NCBI GenBank assembly: GCA_002501135.1
Contig: DLRQ01000029.1
Location: forward strand, 813-14,856
Reading direction: 5' to 3'
DNA: 14,044 bases
Source of the DNA: Candidatus Neomicrothrix sp. UBA7884
GTDB taxonomy: Bacteria; Actinomycetota; Acidimicrobiia; Acidimicrobiales; MedAcidi-G1
The notes under the pieces are model-generated. The model ran no database searches. It had not been told where the DNA came from and saw only the letters and a list, made by a program, of their open reading frames with translations. This document shows positions 6,323 through 13,868 of this stretch, piece by piece. Position 1 is the stretch's first letter. Each line of letters starts with the position of its first letter. A program made the translations under genes and the position numbers.

Positions 6323-7054
6323 ATGACCAGCGACGTTGTCGACGAGCCCCGTCAGGCCTTCACCAGAATCGAACACACCACGGTCACCGACCAGGTCCGG
6401 GACCAGTTGATGGATTCGATCAGGGACGGCCGCTTCGGACCAGGTTCCAGGATTCCGGCAGAGCGCCAACTCTGCGACGAGTTCGAAGTGGCCCGCACCA
6501 GCGTCCGCGAGGCCATACAACAACTGATCTCCCTCGGTGTCGTCGAGAGGCGGAACAGCCGCCTGTTCGTAGTTGAGTACCTGGGTGTCGTGTCGGCTCC
6601 AGCCGACGGGTTGAAGCGACAGGTACGCGAGTTGTTTGAAACGCGCCGGATTATCGAGATATCCATGACGGGGCTGGCAGCGTTGAATGCAACCGATTCC
6701 CAGCGGGCCCAGATCGACGAACTGGCCGCGGAGTTCAGCCCCGGACTGGACCTGCCGGCGTTCAGGGATCTGGACCACAGGTTCCACGCTGCGATCGCAT
6801 CGGCATGTGGCAACCCCCTTCTGGCAGAACTCTACGGGCGGGTGCTGAGGGCCCTCTTCGAGTCGCCGGCCTTCGCATCCATCCTCTACACCAGCGCCAA
6901 TCGGCGAGAGGTCGACGAGATCATCGCCCGTTCAGCCGAAGGTCATGACCAGATTGCCACAGCCGTCTCTGGCGGTGACCAACAGCAGGCAGCATTTCTG
7001 GCGGGCGAGCACCTCGCTGACGTGGAACGCCGCATGCTCAGCCAGCTCATCTGA
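6323..7054 (+). CDS. GntR family transcriptional regulator, FCD (FadR) subfamily
   Basis: This 243-residue repressor/activator has an N-terminal winged helix-turn-helix (about residues 19-84) with IPAERQLCDEFEVARTSVRE, the FadR-like recognition region. A C-terminal all-helical FCD ligand domain follows (about 100-238). The FCD metal-binding set is visible: Asp151 and His155 in DHRFH, His208 in EGHDQ and His230 in GEHLAD. FCD domains with this set bind a metal and sense small carboxylates or similar metabolites. The start is set by a strong GGAGG (6311-6315) 7 nt before the ATG. It sits inside the operon it probably controls, since operators with the FadR-type TGGT-N3-ACCA pattern lie before the operon (5791) and before the lipoprotein gene (13864). 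The ligand is unknown and is probably the pathway substrate or an intermediate. Confidence 0.95.
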   Translation: MTSDVVDEPRQAFTRIEHTTVTDQVRDQLMDSIRDGRFGPGSRIPAERQLCDEFEVARTSVREAIQQLISLGVVERRNSRLFVVEYLGVVSAPADGLKRQVRELFETRRIIEISMTGLAALNATDSQRAQIDELAAEFSPGLDLPAFRDLDHRFHAAIASACGNPLLAELYGRVLRALFESPAFASILYTSANRREVDEIIARSAEGHDQIATAVSGGDQQQAAFLAGEHLADVERRMLSQLI

Positions 7055-7072
7055 GAATTGATTGGGAGAACG

Positions 7073-7459
7073 GTGACAGACGACCCCCGCTACGTGTACT
7101 TCCTGGACGAGAGCGCATTCAAAGACACCGACAGGCCGGGGTTTCGGCGTCGGATCATCGACGGTGACCACCTTCAACTGTGCTTCTGGCGGATAGAGGG
7201 CGGCGCCGTCGGCTCGTTCATCCACCGCCACGAGGAAACCGAACAGCTGGGCATCGTCTTTCGGGGAGCACTGGACTTCCGAATTGGCGAAAGCGAGGAC
7301 ACCGATCACAGAACGGTGCTGGAGCGCGGCGACGTCTACATCGCAAATCCCGGGATCTGGCACGGTGACAGCACATTCCACGGGGACGACGAGTACGGAG
7401 AGTGCTGGATACTTGATGTGTTCGCACCCCCACGTCCCGACCTGTCGCCGGAGGTCTGA
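7073..7459 (+). CDS. Small single-domain cupin protein
   Basis: This 128-residue beta-barrel protein has both cupin motifs. Motif 1 has HRHEETE with metal ligands His51, His53 and Glu57. Motif 2 is GDVYIANPGIWHGD with His97. A complete 3-His/1-Glu site suggests a metal-bound enzyme (oxygenase, isomerase or lyase) rather than a bare sugar-binding barrel. GTG 7073 was chosen because GGGAG (7064-7068) lies just upstream; the alternative TTG at 7058 would add five residues and has no ribosome-binding site. It lies 18 nt after the GntR gene and 5 nt before the HyuA gene, so it belongs to the operon. Its substrate is unknown; a role on the same intermediate as the VOC protein or in handling the product of HyuAB is possible. 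Confidence 0.85.
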   Translation: MTDDPRYVYFLDESAFKDTDRPGFRRRIIDGDHLQLCFWRIEGGAVGSFIHRHEETEQLGIVFRGALDFRIGESEDTDHRTVLERGDVYIANPGIWHGDSTFHGDDEYGECWILDVFAPPRPDLSPEV

Positions 7460-7464
7460 GCGTC

Positions 7465-9549
7465 ATGGGCGACTGGCGACTGGCCGTCGACATAGGAGGA
7501 ACGTTCACCGACATCGTCCTGTTGGACGGTGAGGGCGGATCCGTCCACGTCGAGAAGACGCTCACGACACCGGTTGCCCCGCTGGATGCGGTTCGCAGCG
7601 GTATCACCAGTCTGCTGGCCCGAACGGGTGTGGAGCCAGGCGAGATCACAGCCCCGATCGTCCACGCGACAACCCTCGTGACCAACGCCCTCATCGAGGG
7701 CAAGACGGGAAGGGCCGCCCTGGTGACGACCACGGGCTTTGCCGACACCCTCCTCATCCGCGATGAGCACCGGTACGACATGTACGACCTGCAGATCGAG
7801 TTTCCGGATCCGCCGGTTCCGAGAGACCGGACCTTTGAGGTCGGCGAGAGGACCACAGCGCAGGGGATGGTCGTTGAGGAGCCCTCATCTCAGGACCTCG
7901 AATGGCTTACCACCCAGTTGCGCGAAGCCGAGGTCGAGTCAGTCGCCGTCTGCCTCCTCAATTCATACGTGAACCCGCACAACGAGCGCGTCGTCGCAAA
8001 TCACATCAGCAGCCAACTCGAAGTTCCCGTATGCGTGTCTGCCGAGATCTCCCCTCAGATCCGCGAATACCCGAGGATGATCACCGCTGCCTGCAATGCG
8101 GCAACCATGCCGGTTATCGGTCCCTACCTCGACGAGTTGCAGAAGTGGCTGTCCTCCGAGGGTTTCGGAGGCTCAGTCCTGATGATGTTGTCAAATGGTG
8201 GGGTCGTATCAGCCGACGATGCGGCACAGGCACCGATCCGCCTGGTCGAGTCCGGACCTGCGGCCGGCGCGCTGGCCGCTCGCTGGTTCGCTCACCGGAT
8301 GGGAGAGAAACGCCTCCTGGCATTCGACATGGGTGGAACAACGGCGAAGGCCACCCTCATCGAGAAGTTCGAACCGGATCTCATCAACACCTTCGAGGTG
8401 GCGCGTATGTACCGCTTCAAGAAGGGGTCCGGGTATCCCGTCTCGGTTCCGTCGGTCGACCTGGTTGAGATAGGAGCCGGGGGTGGAAGCCTGGCACGGG
8501 TGGACCAGTTCGGCCTGTTGAAGGTGGGCCCAGACTCTGCCGGTGCCGATCCCGGCCCGGCCAGCTACGGGCAGGGCGGAACCGTTCCAGCAGTCACCGA
8601 TGCAGACCTCGCCCTTGGTCTCCTGGATGCCGACGCCTTCCTCGGTGGTGACATGCCCCTCGACGCAACGCTGGCCGTCGAGGCGATCACGGCTGTGGCC
8701 GACGGGCTGGAAATGTCACCGGTCGATACCGCCGCCGGTGTCCACGAGGTGGTCAACCAGAACATGGCAGCAGCTGCACGGATGCACGGTGTAGAGCGTG
8801 GCGTGGACCTGCGTGGGGTGACGATCCTCGCCTTTGGTGGAGCAGGGCCGGTCCACGCCTGTGGGGTCGCCGACCTTCTCGAATCCGACAGGGTCGTGTT
8901 TCCTGTGAACGCGAGCGTCCTCTCGGCATTCGGCACCCTCGTCTCTCCCGTACGGATCGACCTTGCACGGTCCATGCCGAGGACCCTCGAGAGCCTTGAC
9001 GAGTCCGAGCGCGACGACCTTCTGGCCGAACTCAGGAACGAGGGTCGACGTGTCCTGATGGCGGCCGGGGTGCCAGAGGATGCGGTCGGATTCCGGTACG
9101 GGGTCGATGCCCGGTACGTCGGACAGGGCAATGAAATAACCATCTGGGTCGATGAAGGCAACTCCTGGACCGTTCCGATGGAACAGGTGAAGGGTGCGTT
9201 TGAAGAGGAATACCGACGCATCTACGGCCTCGCCATCCCCGACGTGGGGATCGAGGCTGTGACCTGGAGGCTGTCAGCCTCGGCTGAACTGGACGAGGTC
9301 GAGCCGTCCATGGCCAGTACCCAGCCGTCCGGAGGCGATGGATCGACGAACAGTCGCCCGGTCCTGTTCGACCGGGGGTCGCCTCCGTTGGACACCCCGG
9401 TCTACCAGCGCGACGAACTGACACCGGGTACCCGCTTCGATGGTCCCGCCGTGGTTGAGGAACGTGAGACCACGTCTGTCATTCGCCCGGGCTGGGCGGT
9501 CGAGGTGACCGCTGACGGCAGCCTCGTGGCAACAAGGACACGGCAATGA
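7465..9549 (+). CDS. HyuA-family subunit (hydantoinase/oxoprolinase A, ketone carboxylase-like)
   Basis: This is the ATP-hydrolysing subunit of a two-part enzyme in the family of N-methylhydantoinase A, 5-oxoprolinase and the ATP-dependent acetone/acetophenone carboxylases. It has 694 residues, normal for the family. Visible blocks are VDIGGTFTDIVLLD (about residues 8-21, actin-like phosphate 1), HATTLVTNALIEGKTGRAAL, FDMGGTTAK (about 287-295, phosphate 2), GAGGGSLARVD (337-347), GPDSAGADPGPASYG (from 355) and FGGAGPVHACG (457-467). The start has GGAGG (7450-7454) 10 nt upstream. The stop overlaps the HyuB start as ATGA (9546-9549), so equal synthesis is likely. The family phosphorylates an amide, imide or enol oxygen using ATP, then hydrolyses or carboxylates the activated substrate. 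Sequence does not tell which reaction applies here. Confidence 0.93.
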   Translation: MGDWRLAVDIGGTFTDIVLLDGEGGSVHVEKTLTTPVAPLDAVRSGITSLLARTGVEPGEITAPIVHATTLVTNALIEGKTGRAALVTTTGFADTLLIRDEHRYDMYDLQIEFPDPPVPRDRTFEVGERTTAQGMVVEEPSSQDLEWLTTQLREAEVESVAVCLLNSYVNPHNERVVANHISSQLEVPVCVSAEISPQIREYPRMITAACNAATMPVIGPYLDELQKWLSSEGFGGSVLMMLSNGGVVSADDAAQAPIRLVESGPAAGALAARWFAHRMGEKRLLAFDMGGTTAKATLIEKFEPDLINTFEVARMYRFKKGSGYPVSVPSVDLVEIGAGGGSLARVDQFGLLKVGPDSAGADPGPASYGQGGTVPAVTDADLALGLLDADAFLGGDMPLDATLAVEAITAVADGLEMSPVDTAAGVHEVVNQNMAAAARMHGVERGVDLRGVTILAFGGAGPVHACGVADLLESDRVVFPVNASVLSAFGTLVSPVRIDLARSMPRTLESLDESERDDLLAELRNEGRRVLMAAGVPEDAVGFRYGVDARYVGQGNEITIWVDEGNSWTVPMEQVKGAFEEEYRRIYGLAIPDVGIEAVTWRLSASAELDEVEPSMASTQPSGGDGSTNSRPVLFDRGSPPLDTPVYQRDELTPGTRFDGPAVVEERETTSVIRPGWAVEVTADGSLVATRTRQ

Positions 9550-11123
9550 GCAGGTTCGATCCCATCGAGTTAGAGATTCTCTGGCAGTCGCTGATTGCGA
9601 CCGTCAACGAGCAGGCTCGTGCGCTCCAGCGCTCGGCATTCAGCCCGATTGTCCGCGAGGCAGGTGACTTGGCGAACGCCGTGTTCGACCGTCGGGGGCG
9701 CATGGTCGCCCAGGCCGTCACCGGTACGCCCGGTCACATCAACTCACTGGCTATCGGTGCCGCCAGCATGCTCGAGGAGTTCCCAGCGGAGACCCTCGTG
9801 CCGGGTGATGTGCTGGTCACCAACGACCCTTACAAGACAGCGGGCCAGCTGCTGGATGTGACCGTGCTGGTACCTGTATGGCGTGCGCCTTCGGGTACTG
9901 ACCAGCCGGTTCCGATCGCCTTTTTCGGCTCAACCATCCACCACACAGATGTCGGCGGTTACGGAATAGGTGCCGGCGGCCGGGACTGTTTCGAGGAGGG
10001 CCTGTGGATACCGATCTGCAAGCTCATGAAGGCCGGCGAACGCAACCCTGACGTGTGGCGCTTCATATTGTCCAATGTCCGCCAACCGGACCACATGGCG
10101 GGGGACCTGCACGCCCAGATGGCCTCGGGTGAGGTGGGGGCACAGCGCCTTGAGGTTCTCTGCGACTCCCACGGCCTCGATGACATCGAGGGTCTGGCCG
10201 ACGAGATCATCGACCGTTCTGAGGAGGCGACGAGGGAGAGCATCCGCGGCCTCGCCTCGGGGTCATTCCCGGCGAGTGCCGTACTGGACCTCGCCGACGG
10301 CAGCCGGATCGACATCGTCTGCTCGATTCATGTCGATGCCGAGGCTGGTGAGATAACGGTGGATTACGACGGAACCTCAGATGCGAGCCGCTGGGGAATC
10401 AACGTCGTGCGCAACTACACACACGCCTATACGACGTTCACGGTCCGTTCGGTTCTGAACCCTGAGATACCGAACAATCACGGGAGCCTCAGCCCCATCA
10501 AGATGCTTGCCCCGGAGGGGTCGATTGTGCACGCCGTCCTGCCACAGCCAGGAACGGCCCGTCACGTGGTCGGGATGTTCCTTCCCAATGCTCTCCTCAA
10601 GGCGCTGGCCCAGATCAGGCCGGAGGAGTCGATGGCCGAGGGATCCGGAGCAGTCTGGACGATGCAGGTGAACGGAGCCCACGAGGACGGAAGCCCGTTC
10701 ATCACAGCCATGTTCACCTATGCAGGCGGCGTTGGTGCGAGGGCCACCAAGGCGGGCCTCTCGGCCTGCTCGTACCCGACCGGCGTGTCAGCAGTCCCGA
10801 TCGAGGTGGTCGAGGCGTCGGCGCCGATCAGGTTCCACAGGAAGGAGTTGCGGCGCGGCTCGGGTGGAAGCGGTGCCCAGATCGGTGGCCTCGGTCAGAC
10901 GATCGAGTTCAGCGTGGACACGTCGCGTGACTGGGAACTGAACGCTGTGACAAGCAGGCTTGACGAGCCACCACAGGGAATTTTCGGTGGCGGTCCCGGT
11001 GCATCGGGGTCGTTCATGGTCAACGGTGAGCCTGTGACCACCCAGAGCCGGATCACCCTCGGCCCCGACGACGTGGTGTGTCTGGAACTGCCGGGTGGTG
11101 GCGGTTTCGGAGAGGCACCATGA
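9546..11123 (+). CDS. HyuB-family subunit (hydantoinase/oxoprolinase B)
   Basis: This is the partner of the HyuA-type protein just upstream. It has 525 residues, usual for the family. Family blocks are present: FDPIELEILWQSL at the N-terminus, REAGDLANAVFDRRGRMVAQ, the metal-site region NDPYKTAGQLLDVTV (93-107), HHTDVGG (132-138), SNVRQPDHMAGDLHAQ, and the Gly-rich C-terminal end containing ELPGGGGFGE. In many relatives the metal site carries His in a THLPD-type motif; here the equivalent reads GQLLD, with Gln101 in place of that His. This could mark a distinct subfamily. The start overlaps the HyuA stop and the stop overlaps the ligase start, both as ATGA. No third (gamma) subunit of the acetone carboxylase type is encoded in the operon, which favours a two-subunit hydrolase but does not prove it. 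Confidence 0.93.
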   Translation: MSRFDPIELEILWQSLIATVNEQARALQRSAFSPIVREAGDLANAVFDRRGRMVAQAVTGTPGHINSLAIGAASMLEEFPAETLVPGDVLVTNDPYKTAGQLLDVTVLVPVWRAPSGTDQPVPIAFFGSTIHHTDVGGYGIGAGGRDCFEEGLWIPICKLMKAGERNPDVWRFILSNVRQPDHMAGDLHAQMASGEVGAQRLEVLCDSHGLDDIEGLADEIIDRSEEATRESIRGLASGSFPASAVLDLADGSRIDIVCSIHVDAEAGEITVDYDGTSDASRWGINVVRNYTHAYTTFTVRSVLNPEIPNNHGSLSPIKMLAPEGSIVHAVLPQPGTARHVVGMFLPNALLKALAQIRPEESMAEGSGAVWTMQVNGAHEDGSPFITAMFTYAGGVGARATKAGLSACSYPTGVSAVPIEVVEASAPIRFHRKELRRGSGGSGAQIGGLGQTIEFSVDTSRDWELNAVTSRLDEPPQGIFGGGPGASGSFMVNGEPVTTQSRITLGPDDVVCLELPGGGGFGEAP

Positions 11124-12655
11124 CCGGCATCGAGCACCACCTCACCTTCTCGGAGTCGTGGAGTCGGAGCGTCGAGCGCAGGGGCGACCATTCGTTTCTG
11201 GTCTTTGAGGACTCGGAGGGTGTGGCCTCAGACTGGACCTACGGAGAGTTCGACGACGTGGTCTCACGGGTTGCGGGAGCGCTGTCTTCCCGTGGTGTTG
11301 TGGCCGGGTCGGCGGTCCACATGGCCCTTGCCAACTCGCCGGCGTTTGTTGCCATCTGGCTGGCCGTTGTCAGGCTCGGGGCATGGGTGGTTCCATCTGA
11401 CCCGATGGGAAGGGCGTCTGAGTTTGAGGGCCACATCAGGCGCACCGTGCCGGTTGTCGGAATTTGTGAGACCGTCCGGTCAGCGGCCTACATGGAGGCC
11501 TGCGGGTCCCTGCCGGTGATTCAGATCGATGAACAGGACCCGGACATGCCGGCCCTGCTGGGTGATCGGATTTCCTCCCTGCCTGACACTGGGCTGACGG
11601 ACAGGGCCGGGGTAATGTTCACCTCGGGGACCACCGGAGAGCCGAAGGGCGTTGAGGTGACCCAGGCCAACTATGCGTTTGCGGGCCGAACGATGGCCGA
11701 AGCCGCGTGCCTCGACGAGACCGACCGCCAATTGGTCGTGCTCCCCATGTTTCATGTCAATGCCCAGTACTACTCGTTCGCATCGGCCATCTGGGCAGGA
11801 GCCAGCGTGGCACTGATGTCGTCGTTCTCGGCCAGCGGCTTCATGTCACAGGCAGCCCGTCACGGTGCCACGGCGGCCAGCCTCTTCGCTGCCCCGCTCC
11901 GGATGATCCTCGCAAGGGGGGGTCCTGTCGAGGGTCTGAGGCTCCGCCACTGCTGGTATGCCCAGAACATCACGACAGACCAGTTCGAGACCGTGTCCGA
12001 CTGGTTCGGGTGTCGCCCGAGACAGTTGTACGGAATGACCGAGACCATCCCGGCGGTACTCACCGATGAATCGGATGATCCTGAGCCGTCCTCGATGGGA
12101 CGGGTGACCGCCGGATGCACTGTCGATATCCAGCGACCAGATGGCACCCCGGTTGAGGTGGGCGAGGTGGGCGAGGTGGTTGTCGGTGGCGAGCGCGGCA
12201 CTTCCCTGTTCGCCGGTTATCTCGATGACCCTGTAACGACCGGGGCCAGCTTTCGGGACGGCTGGTTCCTCACTGGAGACAGAGCCAGCCGCGATGAGAC
12301 TGGCAGGCACTACTTCGACGGTCGCCGCTCTGACGTGCTCAAGGTCGCCGGTGAGAACGTCTCCGTTGTGGAGGTAGAGACCGTCCTGGCCGAACATCCC
12401 GGTGTCCTGGAGGCAGCCGTGATCGGACGTGATGACGAGATCCGCGACGAACTGCCTGTCGCCTTCGTGGTGGCTGATCCCTCTTCATCGCCACCGTCGA
12501 GGGCTGATCTGGATGAGTGGTGTGCAGAGAGGCTGGCTAAGGTCAAGCGTCCAGTCGAAATCACGTTCCTTGACGAACTCCCGCGCACCAGCGTCGGGAA
12601 AATCCGCAAGTTTCTGCTGCATAATCCTGTACCTGGAAAGGAAATCCCGAAATGA
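11120..12655 (+). CDS. AMP-forming acid-CoA ligase (ANL superfamily)
   Basis: This 511-residue enzyme activates a carboxylic acid with ATP to an acyl-AMP and then forms a CoA thioester. The phosphate-binding loop MFTSGTTGEPKGVE is at about residues 166-179, the substrate/adenylate motif YGMTET at 304-309, then GWFLTGD and DGRRSDVLKVAGENV (hinge region). The C-terminal motif PRTSVGKIRK carries the catalytic lysine at about 494. All core motifs are intact. ATG 11120 was chosen over the upstream open frame (from 11078) because it forms an ATGA overlap with the HyuB stop and has GGAGAGG (11109-11115) upstream. The acyl specificity is not readable; the layout recalls carnitine/crotonobetaine- and aryl-acid-type ligases only in general terms. 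Its place directly after HyuAB suggests that it activates their carboxylate product. Confidence 0.93.
   Translation: MTGIEHHLTFSESWSRSVERRGDHSFLVFEDSEGVASDWTYGEFDDVVSRVAGALSSRGVVAGSAVHMALANSPAFVAIWLAVVRLGAWVVPSDPMGRASEFEGHIRRTVPVVGICETVRSAAYMEACGSLPVIQIDEQDPDMPALLGDRISSLPDTGLTDRAGVMFTSGTTGEPKGVEVTQANYAFAGRTMAEAACLDETDRQLVVLPMFHVNAQYYSFASAIWAGASVALMSSFSASGFMSQAARHGATAASLFAAPLRMILARGGPVEGLRLRHCWYAQNITTDQFETVSDWFGCRPRQLYGMTETIPAVLTDESDDPEPSSMGRVTAGCTVDIQRPDGTPVEVGEVGEVVVGGERGTSLFAGYLDDPVTTGASFRDGWFLTGDRASRDETGRHYFDGRRSDVLKVAGENVSVVEVETVLAEHPGVLEAAVIGRDDEIRDELPVAFVVADPSSSPPSRADLDEWCAERLAKVKRPVEITFLDELPRTSVGKIRKFLLHNPVPGKEIPK
12155..12181 (+). repeat. Three 9-bp in-frame tandem units in the ligase gene
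   Basis: GAGGTGGGC occurs at 12155-12163 and 12164-12172, followed by GAGGTGGTT. They encode Glu-Val-Gly, Glu-Val-Gly, Glu-Val-Val at residues 346-354. ANL enzymes normally have one Gly-Glu-x-Gly-Glu-Val loop here, so this looks like a small slippage expansion of a surface loop that keeps the frame. Confidence 0.6.
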
Positions 12656-13818
12656 GCCTGTTCACCCCGGAGTTGCTGGACTCCTTTGACTCCTCGATCG
12701 CGCCCCAGCCCGAGGCCGACACTCTGCCCCCGGTGATCTACACCTCCGAGGAGTTCCTGGAGTTCGAGCGCAGGGCCATCTTCGACCATGAGTGGGTATG
12801 TGTCGGCCTTGCCAGCAGGGTCCCGGATCCCGGTGACTGGTTTACCGTCGACGTGAACGAGGAGAGGCTGATCATCACACGCGACAAGGAGGGTGTCGTC
12901 AGGGCGCTCTCGTCGGTCTGCCAGCACAGGGCGCAGGCGATCTGTGAGGGATCCGGCACCTCGACGACCTTCAAGTGCCCCTACCACCACTGGATCTACG
13001 GGCTTGACGGTCGGCTGCTGGGTGCTCCTGCCATGGAGAAAACCGAGAACTTCGACAAGAAGGACTGGGGTCTGCCAAGCGTTCTGGTCGAGGTCTGGCA
13101 GGGTTTCGTGTTCGTCAACTTCGATGCCGATGCGGATCCGTTGGCGCCCACCCTCGAGCGGTACAACCCGTATCTGGAGCACTACGACCTGTCGAACTGC
13201 CGCTGCACAGACACGGTGGTTCTCGAGGACATGCCCTGGAACTGGAAGATCATGTTCGAGAACTTCAACGACGGGTACCACGCAACCAAGCTCCACGAGT
13301 ACATCCAGGATTTCTGTCCAAGCGAACTCTCAACCTTCCCCGTCCCATGGGACGACGACAGCAACGTGATCTTCAGGGAGGCCGGCTACCTGCACATCGA
13401 TGCAGGTTTCAACGCAACGCACAAGGCCCTGTATCCGGTGTTCCCCGACCTGACTGAGGAGGAGCGGTGGCGATCGACCTTTGCGCTGATTCCCCCGAGT
13501 CTCTGCCTCGGGACGGCACCCGACCAAGCCTTCTACTTCATCGTACGCCCCAAGACGGCCTCGACGATCGACGTCGAGATCGGGACACTGCTGCACCCGA
13601 ACACCTTTGAGCACCCGATGTTCGAACAGCTCCAGGAGACCGCTGCGTCCGGAATCCAGGTGTTTGTGGATCAGGACCAGGATGTAACGAAGAAGGTCCA
13701 GGTCGGTCTGAACTCCAGGTTTGCTCCCCGTGGCCGCTATTCGTGGCAGGAGGAGTCCCATGTGCAGTTCAACCGCTGGTTGGTGAAGCGTTACAGGGAA
13801 AGGTGGCCACGGGATTGA
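12652..13818 (+). CDS. Rieske non-heme iron oxygenase, alpha subunit
   Basis: This 388-residue oxygenase takes electrons through a Rieske [2Fe-2S] cluster to a mononuclear iron that activates O2. Cluster ligands are Cys90-x-His92 and Cys109-x2-His112. The iron site is NDGYHATKLH with Asp207, His210 and His215; Asp342 (or Asp344) near the C-terminus is the likely remaining ligand. All motifs are intact. Relatives include aromatic ring hydroxylases and the quaternary-amine/N-methyl oxygenases (glycine betaine, carnitine and stachydrine types), so ring hydroxylation, O-/N-demethylation or monooxygenation are all possible. No beta subunit, ferredoxin or reductase gene is present in the window, so electrons must come from elsewhere. 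The start overlaps the ligase stop (ATGA), with AAAGGA (12637-12642) upstream. It is the last gene of the main operon; no terminator follows. Confidence 0.95.
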   Translation: MSLFTPELLDSFDSSIAPQPEADTLPPVIYTSEEFLEFERRAIFDHEWVCVGLASRVPDPGDWFTVDVNEERLIITRDKEGVVRALSSVCQHRAQAICEGSGTSTTFKCPYHHWIYGLDGRLLGAPAMEKTENFDKKDWGLPSVLVEVWQGFVFVNFDADADPLAPTLERYNPYLEHYDLSNCRCTDTVVLEDMPWNWKIMFENFNDGYHATKLHEYIQDFCPSELSTFPVPWDDDSNVIFREAGYLHIDAGFNATHKALYPVFPDLTEEERWRSTFALIPPSLCLGTAPDQAFYFIVRPKTASTIDVEIGTLLHPNTFEHPMFEQLQETAASGIQVFVDQDQDVTKKVQVGLNSRFAPRGRYSWQEESHVQFNRWLVKRYRERWPRD

Positions 13819-13839
13819 CATGGCGGCCCGGTGTTCGAT

Positions 13840-13868
13840 TTGAGGAATTGATTATCCATCACTATGGT
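13840..13868 (+). promoter_or_regulatory. Predicted promoter of the substrate-binding lipoprotein gene
   Basis: TTGAGG (13840-13845) and TATGGT (13863-13868) are spaced by 17 nt, an ideal spacer. The -10 box overlaps the first half of the operator at 13864-13876, the same arrangement as at 5790. The mRNA would have a leader of roughly 40 nt containing a GGAGAGG ribosome-binding site (13898-13904). Confidence 0.6.

Noticed and set aside
12310..13296. Minus-strand open frame of 328 codons antisense to the ligase and Rieske genes
   Set aside because: It crosses the coupled ligase/Rieske junction on the opposite strand and shows no domain signal.
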